A stretch of DNA of 64,000 bases from Planktosalinus sp963975935 (GCA_963975935.1 CAXBIQ010000008.1:62001-126000); one strand, 5' to 3'; shown: positions 50,275-59,622, counted from the stretch's first letter. Numbers and translations are program-made. The notes: generated by a model not told the origin, from the letters alone.

Positions 50275-51274
50275 CATCATTCAGATAATTTTTTGCAGTT
50301 ACCGATATTGTTTCCGCTAAGGGAATAAATTCATAATTGAGCTCTTTTTTTATTTTCAGGTTGCTGAAATGCCTTTTTTGAACAATTGCATTTGCAGTGC
50401 TTTTAAAGAGTTTTCGTTTACTGGTGGTGACAAAACTTCTAAGTTTATCAAGCCGCCAGGCTATCTGAAGCATCCAGGGTTTAAGTTCTTTGGAAGGTGG
50501 TTTTTTATCAAAGTTTTTTGCGATTTCTGAGAGCAGATATTTATAGCCTGTGTTTTCAGAGATAAGGATATACCTTTCATTTTTTATCGAACTTTCCATT
50601 AACTTCAATGAGACTTCAGCCACATCAATCACATCTACAAAGCCCACTTCGCCTTTGGTATAATAAGAAAGGTCTTTATAGACACTCTTAAATATCATTC
50701 CGGTCCCGTCATTCCAGAACCCACTTCCCAAAATCACCCCGGGATTTACAATCACAGCATCAAGTCCTTCCTGTGCCCCCCGCCACACTTCCATTTCTGC
50801 ACCATATTTTGTTATTGCATACACGTTATTGTCTGCATCCGGGTCCCATTGTGACTCTTCATCAGCCATATTGCCACCTTTATTGCCTAATGTTGCTATG
50901 CTGCTTATATGACAAAGCTTTTGCACCCCTTTGGAAAGACAAAGGTTTACAATATTTGCAGTACCTTCAATATTTGACTTTTTAAGTTTCTGAAAATTAT
51001 TAGGGTCAAAGCTTACATAGGCGGCACCGTGATAAACCTTTTCAACGTCTTGAAAAGCATCTGTTAATGCAGGGATATCATTTAAGTTTGCTTCTTTCCA
51101 CTCAATTTGATTGTAGAGTTTTTCGGCATCATTAGTGTAATAATTAAATACCTTTAGTACTGCCTTTAAATCACTGCTTTTTCTGTGAATGGCACGCACT
51201 TTCTGCCCATCTTTTAATAATAAATATAAAATATGTGACCCAACGAGCCCTGTTCCTCCTGTTACTAAAACCAT
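50261..51274 (-). CDS. NAD-dependent epimerase/dehydratase (extended SDR)
   Basis: 337-residue extended short-chain dehydrogenase. NAD motif VLVTGGTGLVGSHILYLLL at the N-terminus, HISSIATLGNK, and the catalytic YxxxK in VYAITKYGAEM, then NPGVILGSGFW. Substrate not deducible; relatives include dihydroflavonol-4-reductase-like and sugar epimerases. Monocistronic, overlapping the DUF4296 gene tail to tail. Confidence 0.85.
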   Translation of the reverse strand: MVLVTGGTGLVGSHILYLLLKDGQKVRAIHRKSSDLKAVLKVFNYYTNDAEKLYNQIEWKEANLNDIPALTDAFQDVEKVYHGAAYVSFDPNNFQKLKKSNIEGTANIVNLCLSKGVQKLCHISSIATLGNKGGNMADEESQWDPDADNNVYAITKYGAEMEVWRGAQEGLDAVIVNPGVILGSGFWNDGTGMIFKSVYKDLSYYTKGEVGFVDVIDVAEVSLKLMESSIKNERYILISENTGYKYLLSEIAKNFDKKPPSKELKPWMLQIAWRLDKLRSFVTTSKRKLFKSTANAIVQKRHFSNLKIKKELNYEFIPLAETISVTAKNYLNDVNSR

Positions 51275-51390
51275 CTTACTAAAATACGGATTTTACAATT
51301 GATTTTCCTCTTCTGTTTTTGAATCTTTTGCTTGCTGTGTCAAAAATGAGATATTCTTTTATTTATGTTTCACCTTTTAAGCATTAAATC

Positions 51391-51398
51391 TATCTTTG
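51391..51398 (+). promoter_or_regulatory. Putative -7 promoter box for tyrS
   Basis: TATCTTTG, 15 bases before ATG 51414; overlaps an in-frame upstream start at 51396, arguing for 51414. Confidence 0.57.
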
Positions 51399-51413
51399 CT
51401 AAAAAATATCCTG

Positions 51414-52709
51414 ATGACAAAAAATTTTGTTCAAGAACTGCAATGGAGGGGCATGATTCATGATGTAATGCCCGGAACAGAAGAATTTTTAATGGAAGAA
51501 ATGCGCTCTGCTTATGTGGGATTTGACCCGACCGCAGATTCGCTTCACGTAGGGCATTTGGTTCCCATTATGCTCCTGGCACATTATCAAAGAGCCGGCC
51601 ACAAGCCCATTGCCCTTGTGGGTGGAGCTACAGGTATGATTGGTGACCCTTCCGGAAAATCTTCTGAACGCAACTTGCTTGACGAAGCCGCGTTGCGACA
51701 CAATCAGGAAGCTATTAAAAAACAACTTTCCCACTTTTTGGATTTTCAATCCAAAACTGAAAATGCCGCTGTTTTAGTCAACAATTATGACTGGATGAAA
51801 GAATTTAGTTTTCTGGGCTTTATAAGAGACGTGGGAAAACACATTACCGTAAACTACATGATGTCTAAAGACTCTGTAAAAAAAAGACTGACAGGTGAAG
51901 ATAGTGAAGGAATGTCGTTTACAGAGTTCACATACCAGCTTGTTCAGGGGTATGACTTTCTTCAATTATACAAAACTCACAATTGCACCTTCCAGATGGG
52001 TGGTAGTGACCAGTGGGGAAATATTACAACCGGTGCCGAATTAATCAGGCGTATGGCCGGAGGAAAAGGCTATGCCCTCACCTGTCCTCTAATCACAAAG
52101 GCTGACGGCACAAAATTTGGAAAAAGTGAAGGCGGCAATATCTGGCTGGATGCGCAGCGGACCTCACCCTATAAATTTTACCAATACTGGTTGAACACCA
52201 GCGATGAAGATGCCGAAAAATATATTAAAATTTTCACCTTTTTAGATAAGGATACAATAGAAAACCTGATTTCTGAACATACAACTGCACCACATTTAAG
52301 ACAGCTGCAAAAGCGGTTAGCTGAAGAAATGACCTCTATGGTTCACTCTCAAGAAGACCTGGAAAATGCGGTGAACGCATCAAACATCTTATTTGGAAAT
52401 TCAACTTCTGAAGATTTAAAAAAATTAAATGAGGCCACATTTTTAGATGTTTTTGAAGGAGTTCCCAAAGCAGAAATCGATAAAGCTTTAATTGAAGGTA
52501 ACCTCGATATTATTGCAGTTTTATCTGAAGAGAGTGGTTTTTTAAAATCAAACAGTGAAGCCAGACGAGCGTTGAAGGAAAATTCTATTTCGGTAAATAA
52601 AGAAAAGGTTGATGAAAACTATCAAATTTCAAATAGTGATTTAATCAATGAGAAGTTCATTTTGCTTCAGCGTGGAAAGAAAAGCTATTTTATTCTGCAG
52701 GTTATATAA
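51414..52709 (+). CDS. tyrS: Tyrosyl-tRNA synthetase
   Basis: Charges tRNA-Tyr; 431 residues. Class I motifs LHVGHLVPIM (about 44) and the KMSKS-equivalent TKFGKSEGGN (about 233), tyrosine-binding YVGFDPTADS, QMGGSDQWGN, and a C-terminal S4-like RNA-binding domain from about 350. Start chosen from the promoter box and homologue-like MTKNFVQELQWRGM. No insertion seen, in contrast to leuS. Confidence 0.95.
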   Translation: MTKNFVQELQWRGMIHDVMPGTEEFLMEEMRSAYVGFDPTADSLHVGHLVPIMLLAHYQRAGHKPIALVGGATGMIGDPSGKSSERNLLDEAALRHNQEAIKKQLSHFLDFQSKTENAAVLVNNYDWMKEFSFLGFIRDVGKHITVNYMMSKDSVKKRLTGEDSEGMSFTEFTYQLVQGYDFLQLYKTHNCTFQMGGSDQWGNITTGAELIRRMAGGKGYALTCPLITKADGTKFGKSEGGNIWLDAQRTSPYKFYQYWLNTSDEDAEKYIKIFTFLDKDTIENLISEHTTAPHLRQLQKRLAEEMTSMVHSQEDLENAVNASNILFGNSTSEDLKKLNEATFLDVFEGVPKAEIDKALIEGNLDIIAVLSEESGFLKSNSEARRALKENSISVNKEKVDENYQISNSDLINEKFILLQRGKKSYFILQVI

Positions 52710-52714
52710 AGAAA

Positions 52715-52748
52715 GAAGCCCCTTAAACGTGAAGGTTTAAAGGGCTTC
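52715..52748 (+). terminator. Hairpin after tyrS, probable terminator
   Basis: GAAGCCCCTTAAAC (52715-52728) pairs with GTTTAAAGGGCTTC (52735-52748) with one mismatch. No T run follows, so strength is uncertain. Confidence 0.55.
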
Positions 52749-52870
52749 AATCAACTAACTAACCAAATTATGAAAGACTTTAAACTTAAAATTAAGTATT
52801 AGGGCACTGCTTTCAAATTATAAGTCGTTATTTTTATCCTTTCATTACATCATTAAGAAAAATATAACAC

Positions 52871-53845
52871 TTAGAGAATCATCAGATTACAACCCCTTAT
52901 ATCACTGTTGTCAAACCTGCCAATTATTTCAAAACTGTCGTCGTCATAAACTTTCCCCAGGTCCTGTGTAGCTATAAAGGAGCAAGAGTTTATATTGGCC
53001 AGATCGATAACGTTTATACCCCCTGTTTGATTATTAACGATGGACAGGGCATCTTCAGGGTCACGGGTCAGGACTTTCATCCAGGGTGGGCATTTAAAGA
53101 TTCCGTTGCCTTTTGAGTATGCTTGTGAAAGCAACTCTGTCATTCCATACTCACTGTGAATCGCAGAAACTTTAAAAGCACTTCTTAAGATGTCGTGAAG
53201 TTCTTCCCTGACAAGCTCTTTTCGTCTTCCTTTCATTCCACCGGTTTCCATTACTATGGTATTTTGAAGAGTAAGCGGATGTCTTTCAGCAAGGTCAAGT
53301 AATGCAAAGGAAACACCCAAAAGCACAACCTTTTTACCGGAGGCATCTAGAGTTTTAAGATTTTGCGCTAATGTGTCAAATTGATTTAAATAAAAACCGC
53401 TTTCAGAATGCTTGCTGTTTTTGATGAAGTCATCTGCCATATAAATTAGGGATGATCCTTCTCTTTCCATATATGATGGCAATAAAGCTAATATGACAAA
53501 ATCTTCGATGTCACCATAAAAAAACTGAAACCCTTTACGAAAACTATTTTTATAAACATCAAGGTCAGCAACATAATGTTTGCTTGTTACAGCTCCCGAA
53601 GTACCACTACTTGAAAAAACCACCATTGGTGTTTCTTCTGAAGATAAAATCTTATGGGTTTTAAAAAAAGATATGGGTAAAAAGGGAATATCGTGCAGCT
53701 CTTTTATTCCGGATGGATGTTTATAAAGCAAGTCACAATAAGAGCGGTACACACTGTTATTTTCAAATTGGAATTTAAACACCTCCAGCGCTTTCCTTTT
53801 GAAATCTCCAAGTGAATTAATATTGAAAAGAGAATCTTGACCCAT
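52871..53845 (-). CDS. LuxE-like acyl-protein synthetase/acyltransferase
   Basis: About 324 residues with the adenylate-forming loop VVFSSSGTSGAVTSKH and IHSEYGMTELLSQAY, typical of LuxE-like and phenylacetate-CoA-ligase-like enzymes that activate acyl groups. In Bacteroidota such genes are labelled 'acyl transferase' and sit near surface polysaccharide or T9SS genes. Substrate unknown. Start ATG 53845 (MGQDSLFN) chosen over 53878, which lies in a terminator. Confidence 0.8.
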   Translation of the reverse strand: MGQDSLFNINSLGDFKRKALEVFKFQFENNSVYRSYCDLLYKHPSGIKELHDIPFLPISFFKTHKILSSEETPMVVFSSSGTSGAVTSKHYVADLDVYKNSFRKGFQFFYGDIEDFVILALLPSYMEREGSSLIYMADDFIKNSKHSESGFYLNQFDTLAQNLKTLDASGKKVVLLGVSFALLDLAERHPLTLQNTIVMETGGMKGRRKELVREELHDILRSAFKVSAIHSEYGMTELLSQAYSKGNGIFKCPPWMKVLTRDPEDALSIVNNQTGGINVIDLANINSCSFIATQDLGKVYDDDSFEIIGRFDNSDIRGCNLMIL

Positions 53846-53877
53846 ATCCAGAATATAAACCCAAAGATATAAAAACA

Positions 53878-53908
53878 AAAAAGCCTCCGTTTATCGCGGA
53901 GGCTTTTT
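53878..53908 (-). terminator. Rho-independent terminator for the T9SS gene at 53926
   Basis: AAAAAGCCTCCG (53878-53889) pairs with CGGAGGCTTTTT (53897-53908), loop of 7; T runs on both strands. Confidence 0.88.
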
Positions 53909-53925
53909 ATATGATATACGTAAAA

Positions 53926-54822
53926 TTATTTTATAACTAATTTCTTAGTGGTTGTTGAATCTGCTTGAGTCATTTGTACCAAGTAAACTCCAGATTTTAA
54001 TCCAGACACATTCAAAGTGTTATTTGAAAGTTTTTTAGAAATAACTTGTTTTCCTAACACGTCATAAACCACAACTTGAATTGGCTGGTTTGTTTTTGTG
54101 TTAATAGTAACAATTCCTCCGCTTCTCACAGGGTTTGGATATATACTAAGGTTTGAATTTCCAAATTCGTCAGCACTCAATGTACTTCCAGTAAATTTGA
54201 TATTGTCCAAACGATTATTTCCTGTTGCAGTAGTAGCTCCATCAAAAGTAACTCTTAAAAAAGCAGTTGCAGCACCGTTAAGTTCTGCAGGTCCGGGAGT
54301 TTCTACAAGAAAGAACTCTGTAACGTTTGTATCATCAACAGTGATGAAGTTTGTAAAATCTGTTCCATTAGTACTCCAAGACCAAACTTGTGAAATAAAC
54401 CCAGAAGATGTACCTCTGGTTGCATAGCTTATATCTAAGTCCTGATGATTTTCCATTGAAAATTCAAACTGTAGATATGCTCCATTATTTTGAGTATCAG
54501 TACCCCCCTGAACAGATATTGATCCTCCAGAAACGTCTCCTACTTCAGCATTAATCTCAGTACCCGCAAAACTTGGTATCCAAGAATAAACCATATCTCC
54601 GTTACCGTTTGTTTCTGTTTCACTTAAAATTCCTCCACCAGGAGTAAGTTGACCTGCTCCTAAATCAGCATCCTGAGGGAATACATCAGGGTCTGCTAGA
54701 AACCCAAAACCGCCACCGGGTAGCTCATTGCTGTTTTGATTCCAGTAAGCAATAATATCCTGAGACTTAGCAGGTAATGTAAGCATTAGGGCTAGTCCCA
54801 GTAAAAAAGTAATTTTTTTCAT
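53926..54822 (-). CDS. Secreted protein with T9SS type A sorting tail
   Basis: 298 residues: signal peptide (to LTLPAKSQ, about 21), a beta-sandwich body (about 22-210) starting DIIAYWNQNSNELPGGGFG, and a T9SS tail from about 225 (LSIYPNPVRSGGIVTINT, VVVYDVLGKQV, SGVYLVQM, KKLVIK). The body looks like a domain often found at the N-terminus of secreted nucleases or phosphoesterases, but no catalytic part is present. Own -7 box and terminator. Confidence 0.88.
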   Translation of the reverse strand: MKKITFLLGLALMLTLPAKSQDIIAYWNQNSNELPGGGFGFLADPDVFPQDADLGAGQLTPGGGILSETETNGNGDMVYSWIPSFAGTEINAEVGDVSGGSISVQGGTDTQNNGAYLQFEFSMENHQDLDISYATRGTSSGFISQVWSWSTNGTDFTNFITVDDTNVTEFFLVETPGPAELNGAATAFLRVTFDGATTATGNNRLDNIKFTGSTLSADEFGNSNLSIYPNPVRSGGIVTINTKTNQPIQVVVYDVLGKQVISKKLSNNTLNVSGLKSGVYLVQMTQADSTTTKKLVIK

Positions 54823-54861
54823 TTCGTTTAAGTTAAATTGTTTTATTAATTAAATTTAGTA

Positions 54862-54869
54862 CAAATATA
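54862..54869 (-). promoter_or_regulatory. Putative -7 promoter box for the T9SS gene
   Basis: TATATTTG on the minus strand, 40 bases upstream of the ATG. The rest of 54823-55113 is AT-rich and shows no gene. Confidence 0.5.
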
Positions 54870-55113
54870 TAAAGAAGATTCATTAAATCCACCTGTTTGG
54901 TGGAGTTTTTAGCCCAATTAACGAAAAAATAACACTGCGTCTTATGTAAATTTAATGAAAAGTTTAATAACCTTAAGACTCTGTTAAACAGAATATTACT
55001 AATTTTTGCATACTTTTATGTTATGGTAATGTTATCATTCACTTTTTAATTTCTTACAGAACCCTATTTAATACTATCTTTACTTTTAAAATATAATTTC
55101 TTAATTTTTGAAA

Positions 55114-55797
55114 ATGAAAAAGAAAGATATTAAAATCCTCCTGGTTGATGATGAACCGGATATTTTGGAAATAATCAGCTATAACCTCACCTCTGAAGGA
55201 TATCAGGTAATTACCGCCGAAAATGGCCTCGAAGCCATAAAAAAAGCAAAGAAACACCTCCCCCAGTTGATTGTACTTGATGTCATGATGCCTGAAATGG
55301 ACGGTATCGAAGCTTGCGAAAAATTAAGAGGAATCCCTGATTTATCCCAAACCATCATCACTTTTCTTACAGCACGTGGTGAAGATTACTCACAAGTTGC
55401 CGGTTTTGAAGCAGGTGCAGATGATTACATCACAAAACCTGTTAAGCCAAAAGTGCTTGTAAGTAAGGTAAAGGCATTGTTGAGAAGGTTTAAAGAAGAT
55501 TCACCTGACAGTCCCACCGTAAACCTCGGGAACCTGATCATCAACCGTGAAGAGTATAAAGTCATTAAAAATAAAAAAGAAATCATTTTACCCAGGAAAG
55601 AGTTTGAGTTATTGGCTCTTTTAGCTTCAAAACCGGGCAAGGTTTTTAAAAGAGAAGACATCCTGGATAAAGTGTGGGGTAATGAGGTAGTTGTGGGAGG
55701 CAGGACAATTGATGTTCATATCAGGAAATTGCGGGAAAAAATTGGCGATGACAGTTTTAAAACCGTAAAAGGAGTAGGTTATAAATTTGTAGTTTAA
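55114..55797 (+). CDS. OmpR/PhoB-type response regulator
   Basis: 227 residues: receiver domain (1-120) with acidic pocket VDDEP, phosphoacceptor Asp56 in LIVLDVMMPEMDG, Thr in FLTARG and Lys in DDYITKPVKP; winged-helix DNA-binding domain (about 135-227) with LPRKEFELLALLASKPG, VWGNEVVVGGRTIDVHIRKL and VKGVGYKFVV. Probably regulates phosphate or envelope genes (PhoB-like is inference). Start ATG 55114. Overlaps the kinase gene by one base. Confidence 0.94.
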   Translation: MKKKDIKILLVDDEPDILEIISYNLTSEGYQVITAENGLEAIKKAKKHLPQLIVLDVMMPEMDGIEACEKLRGIPDLSQTIITFLTARGEDYSQVAGFEAGADDYITKPVKPKVLVSKVKALLRRFKEDSPDSPTVNLGNLIINREEYKVIKNKKEIILPRKEFELLALLASKPGKVFKREDILDKVWGNEVVVGGRTIDVHIRKLREKIGDDSFKTVKGVGYKFVV

Positions 55798-56843
55798 TGA
55801 CCAAAAAAATAAAAAAAACATATCAATTTGCAGCTTTAACTTCTTTATTTATTTCCATTATTGCAACAGCAATAACAACCGGTCTTTTATTTTACCTTGG
55901 CTTTTTTGACTATTTTTTTATTATTATTTCCTCAGTGACACTTTACATCTTGTGCTTTATCATAATACAGTACCGTGTAGAGCAGTTCATTTATAAACAA
56001 GTAAAGAAAATCTACAAGGACGTAAGCCTCCTTGATGCTTCCACACTTCACCCCGGTCAAATTACCACAGACATGGAGTCACTCACACGTGAGGTAGAAA
56101 AATTTGCTGAAAACAAAAAACTTGAAATAGAAACCCTGAAAGTGAGGGAGGCCTACAGAAAAGAGTTTATGGGCAATGTTGCTCATGAACTCAAAACCCC
56201 GTTATTTACCGTTCAGGGATATGTTTTAACGCTCCTTGATGGTGCCATGAAAGACAAATCTGTAAGAAAAAAGTATTTGCAGCGTGCCAGTAAGGGAGTT
56301 GACAGGCTCATCTACATTGTGAAGGACCTGGATATGATTACCAAACTTGAAATGGGGGATTTGGTTCTGAACATTGAAGATTTCAACATCATTGAATTGG
56401 TCCAGAATGTCTTTGATTTACTCGAAATGAAAGCAGCAAAGAAAAATATCACCCTCACATTTGACAGACCCTACACAAATTCAATTTTTGTAAAAGCCGA
56501 TAAAGAACGTATTCAACAAGTCTTAACAAATCTTATCGTAAATTCCATTAAATATGGAAAAGAATCAGGAACTACTGAAGTTAGCATAGAAGATCTCATT
56601 AAAAACAAGGTTATTATTAGAATTACTGATAATGGCGAAGGAATCATCAAAGAAAACATCAAACGTATTTTTGAACGTTTTTTCAGGGTTGACAAAAGTG
56701 GCTCTCGGAAGGAAGGAGGCTCCGGTTTAGGCCTTTCCATTGTAAAACACATTATTGAGGCCCACAAAGAGAAAATTTATGTAGAAAGTGAAATAGGTGT
56801 TGGATCAGAGTTTTCATTTACCCTCGAAAAGGGAAAAAATTGA
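55797..56843 (+). CDS. Sensor histidine kinase (PhoR-like)
   Basis: 348 residues: two adjacent N-terminal membrane helices with almost no periplasmic loop (about 10-58), a coiled linker, an HisKA box VAHELKTPLFTVQGY (His about 130), and HATPase_c motifs VLTNLIVNSIKYG, ITDNGEGI and GGSGLGLSIVKHI. The missing periplasmic sensor suggests signals from the membrane or partner proteins, as in PhoR. Forms an operon with the response regulator; its 3' end overlaps the convergent MurG-like gene by 30 bases. Confidence 0.94.
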   Translation: MTKKIKKTYQFAALTSLFISIIATAITTGLLFYLGFFDYFFIIISSVTLYILCFIIIQYRVEQFIYKQVKKIYKDVSLLDASTLHPGQITTDMESLTREVEKFAENKKLEIETLKVREAYRKEFMGNVAHELKTPLFTVQGYVLTLLDGAMKDKSVRKKYLQRASKGVDRLIYIVKDLDMITKLEMGDLVLNIEDFNIIELVQNVFDLLEMKAAKKNITLTFDRPYTNSIFVKADKERIQQVLTNLIVNSIKYGKESGTTEVSIEDLIKNKVIIRITDNGEGIIKENIKRIFERFFRVDKSGSRKEGGSGLGLSIVKHIIEAHKEKIYVESEIGVGSEFSFTLEKGKN

Positions 56844-57875
56844 TTTCAGGTCCATATTTGTTCCGGGACTTTTTAATCCTTTGAATACCGCTATATTGTC
56901 GAGCTTTTCAATATTAAAATTATCCTGTTTGCAAGAAGGCACCATCCCTAAGGTCTTCAATCTCTTTGCAAGATACTCCTGTTCAAATTGCCCCGGCGTG
57001 GGAATAAAAAATGCTTTTTTTTCCAAAACTGCAAGGTCCATAATAGTCGTATATCCAGAACGCGAAATAACCACCTCACTTTCATTAATTGCTTTTTCGA
57101 GGGCTTTGGAACTCATAAAATTGTATACCCTGAAATTTTCCTCATTGTAAGTATGTTTTTTTTCTTCCACTTTTCCCAGAACAAAAAGGATTTTTTTCTC
57201 TGAATTTTTCAGTTCAAGCATCAACTTTTCTTCTAAAATAGTGCGTTGTGGCTCAGGGCCCGAAAGCAAAACCAAAATATCATATTTTTTATCAAGTTGA
57301 CGCTTTTTCATCCTACTTAGAGGACCGATGTATTTCACATTTTCAGGAAGCTTTTCAGGGTGTCCCAATTTTCCGCTAAGGCTCCCAACACCCTCTATAT
57401 CAGGTACCCAGCAGGCGTCAAATTTCTTGATGATATCAAGGTGCATTTTGGTGCTCAACCAAGTGGTGTTTCCGGTAAGAACATTTAACTGGTGGGTTAT
57501 AAAAGCTGAAGGAACCCTTTTATTGCGCACACCCAAGCGGTTATCTGAAATAATACCGTGAATCCTTCCCTCAGAAACCAATTGTTTTACAATCTTTTTC
57601 TCTTCATTTATTGCTTTCAGCATCTTTGGGCTGTCAAATAACAGTTTCCATTTAAAGCCCGAAGCTTTTTTAGCATAGGTGATTTGATAAGAAGGCAACT
57701 CAATGAATTCCAGATTTGGAAACTCATTGCGCAACAGCTCCAGGGCTGCTCCGTCCGAAGCCAGCAAAGGGGTGTAATCATTTTCAATCAGCGCATTGAT
57801 TATGGGAATGCAACGCGTCGCGTGCCCCAAACCCCAGTGAAGAGGTGCAACCAAAATGGTTTTGTTTTCTTGCAT
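56814..57875 (-). CDS. MurG-like glycosyltransferase (GT28 C-terminal type)
   Basis: 353 residues in two Rossmann lobes. N-lobe VAPLHWGLGHATRCIPIINAL contains the Gly-rich acceptor loop; C-lobe ends with VISRSGYTTIMDLAVLEKK and PTPGQFEQEYLAK, the donor-binding pattern of GT28/MurG relatives. It is not MurG itself (no peptidoglycan-cluster context). Acceptor unknown, likely a lipid or glycan. A -7 box only a few bases from the start suggests a leaderless message. Confidence 0.82.
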   Translation of the reverse strand: MQENKTILVAPLHWGLGHATRCIPIINALIENDYTPLLASDGAALELLRNEFPNLEFIELPSYQITYAKKASGFKWKLLFDSPKMLKAINEEKKIVKQLVSEGRIHGIISDNRLGVRNKRVPSAFITHQLNVLTGNTTWLSTKMHLDIIKKFDACWVPDIEGVGSLSGKLGHPEKLPENVKYIGPLSRMKKRQLDKKYDILVLLSGPEPQRTILEEKLMLELKNSEKKILFVLGKVEEKKHTYNEENFRVYNFMSSKALEKAINESEVVISRSGYTTIMDLAVLEKKAFFIPTPGQFEQEYLAKRLKTLGMVPSCKQDNFNIEKLDNIAVFKGLKSPGTNMDLKSIFSLFEGK

Positions 57876-57880
57876 AAAAA

Positions 57881-57888
57881 CAAAGGTA
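57881..57888 (-). promoter_or_regulatory. Putative -7 promoter box for MurG-like gene
   Basis: TACCTTTG on the minus strand only 5 bases from the ATG, implying transcription starts at or near the start codon. Confidence 0.55.
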
Positions 57889-57917
57889 ACAATTATAACA
57901 GCTGCTTAATATTTCCT

Positions 57918-57925
57918 TAATTTTG
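57918..57925 (+). promoter_or_regulatory. Putative -7 promoter box for trmB
   Basis: TAATTTTG, 21 bases before GTG 57947; it overlaps the in-frame TTG at 57923, arguing for the GTG. Confidence 0.5.
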
Positions 57926-57946
57926 CCAAAACTTTATATAATTGTT

Positions 57947-58621
57947 GTGGGAAGTAAAAACAAATTAAAGCGCTTTAAAGAAAACGAATCATTCTCAAAT
58001 GTCATTCAGCCAAAAAGAGAGGAATTAACTACTGGTCTGTTTGAATTGAAAGGCAACTGGAATGCCTCTTTTTTTCAAAACGATAATCCCGTTGTTTTGG
58101 AATTGGGTTGCGGTAAAGGCGAATATACCATTGCCCTAGCACGACAAAACCCTGATAAAAATTTTATTGGCATTGACATAAAAGGAGCCCGTTTTTGGCG
58201 CGGGGCCAAAACAGCTTTGGAAGAAAACCTCGACAATGTCGCTTTTATCAGAACACAAATTGAACTTATAGAATATTTATTTTCTGAAAATGAGGTATCT
58301 GAAATCTGGATTACCTTTCCCGACCCGCAAATAAAATACAAACGCACCAAACACAGGCTTACAAACGAGGAATTTCTTAATCGCTATAAAAAAGTCCTCT
58401 CAGCAGAAGGCAAGATGCATCTGAAAACAGACAGCGAATTTATGCACGGCTACACACTGGGCTTGCTTCATGGACTAAATCTTGAAATACTCTATGCCCA
58501 CCACGATGTGTATAGCAATGAATATTCTCCTAAAGAAGTTACCGGCATCCAGACATTTTATGAAAAACAATATCTGGAAGTGGGTAAAAAAATAACTTAC
58601 ATCTCATTTAAGCTCGGGTAA
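57947..58621 (+). CDS. trmB: tRNA (guanine46-N7)-methyltransferase
   Basis: SAM-dependent methylation of G46 in tRNA variable loop; 224 residues. SAM motif LELGCGKGEYTIALA (about 50), FIGIDIKGARFWRGA, and the catalytic region ITFPDPQIKYKRTKHRLT. GTG start chosen because it gives the common N-terminus GSKNKLKRFKENESF and follows a promoter box. Standard length. Confidence 0.94.
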   Translation: MGSKNKLKRFKENESFSNVIQPKREELTTGLFELKGNWNASFFQNDNPVVLELGCGKGEYTIALARQNPDKNFIGIDIKGARFWRGAKTALEENLDNVAFIRTQIELIEYLFSENEVSEIWITFPDPQIKYKRTKHRLTNEEFLNRYKKVLSAEGKMHLKTDSEFMHGYTLGLLHGLNLEILYAHHDVYSNEYSPKEVTGIQTFYEKQYLEVGKKITYISFKLG

Positions 58622-58648
58622 ATAATTTTATTTATCTTCACTCGGTAA

Positions 58649-59287
58649 ATGAGTTTCATGCAATTGATCCTTTACTTTTTATTCGGCTATGTCTTTGCTT
58701 TGATTGGAGTCATTCCCCCCGGGCTGCTAAATATGACAGCTGCAAAAATAAGCGTTCTTGAAAACAGAAGGAATGCTTTTCTTTTTTCACTTGGCGTCAT
58801 AACAACCATTGGAATTCAAACATACCTTGCGCTACTTTTTGCCAGATATCTTGAAAAACACCCGGAAATAATTGAATTGCTTCAACAAGTGGGTCTGGGC
58901 ATTTTTATTTGCATATCTGTTTACTTTCTTTTTATAGCAAAAAATAAAGCCATATCCCCTCAGGAGGATCATTTTAAATCAAAAAGGCATCGCTATTTTC
59001 AAGGCTTGCTGTTAGCAGGCCTCAATTTGTTTCCCCTCCCATACTGGGTATATTTAAGCATCACATTTTCATCTTTTGGGTGGTTTGATTTTACGAAAAC
59101 CTTTATTGGCATTTGCGTCCTGGGGTCTGCTTTGGGCACGTTGACAATGTTGGCTGTTTATGCCCACTATTTTGATTATGCTAAGAAAAAACAAAAAGAG
59201 TTCAACCTGAACATAAATTATATCATAGGGGGTATTACAGCCTTTATAGCTGTAATCACACTTTTAAAAATCCTGAATGATTTTTAG
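58649..59287 (+). CDS. LysE family translocator
   Basis: 212-residue membrane exporter of the LysE/RhtB superfamily with six helices. Family signature GVIPPGLLNMTAAKISVLEN near the N-terminus, then FARYLEKHPEII. Exports an amino acid or small metabolite; substrate unknown. Its stop overlaps the start of the ATL gene by one base, so they are co-translated. Confidence 0.85.
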   Translation: MSFMQLILYFLFGYVFALIGVIPPGLLNMTAAKISVLENRRNAFLFSLGVITTIGIQTYLALLFARYLEKHPEIIELLQQVGLGIFICISVYFLFIAKNKAISPQEDHFKSKRHRYFQGLLLAGLNLFPLPYWVYLSITFSSFGWFDFTKTFIGICVLGSALGTLTMLAVYAHYFDYAKKKQKEFNLNINYIIGGITAFIAVITLLKILNDF

Positions 59288-59622
59288 TGGAACACAAGGA
59301 TCAAAATTTTTTTGAACGCGTCTATGAAGTTGCAAAACAAATCCCTTACGGGAAAGTGACTTCTTATGGCGCCATCGCAAAACACATTGGAGCGCCAAAC
59401 AGTGCAAAAATGGTGGGCTGGGCCATGAATGCATCCAATAAACACCCAGACGTTCCGGCACACCGGGTGGTAAACAGGAAAGGCTTGCTTACCGGAAAAC
59501 ATCATTTTGACGGCACAAACCTGATGCAACAGTTATTGGAAAATGAAGGGTTCACCATTATTGACAATAAAATTCAGGAGTTTGAAAAGCATTTCTGGGA
59601 TCCGGGAAAAGAATTGCAATAA
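59287..59622 (+). CDS. Alkyltransferase-like protein (ATL), MGMT domain without catalytic Cys
   Basis: 111 residues, only the DNA-binding/active-site domain of O6-alkylguanine-DNA alkyltransferase. The helix-turn-helix and Arg finger are kept (GKVTSYGAIAKHIGAPNSAK), but the active-site motif PCHRV is VPAHRVVN, with Ala instead of Cys. ATL proteins bind alkylated guanine and hand it to nucleotide excision repair. GTG start overlaps the LysE stop by one base. Confidence 0.9.
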   Translation: MEHKDQNFFERVYEVAKQIPYGKVTSYGAIAKHIGAPNSAKMVGWAMNASNKHPDVPAHRVVNRKGLLTGKHHFDGTNLMQQLLENEGFTIIDNKIQEFEKHFWDPGKELQ

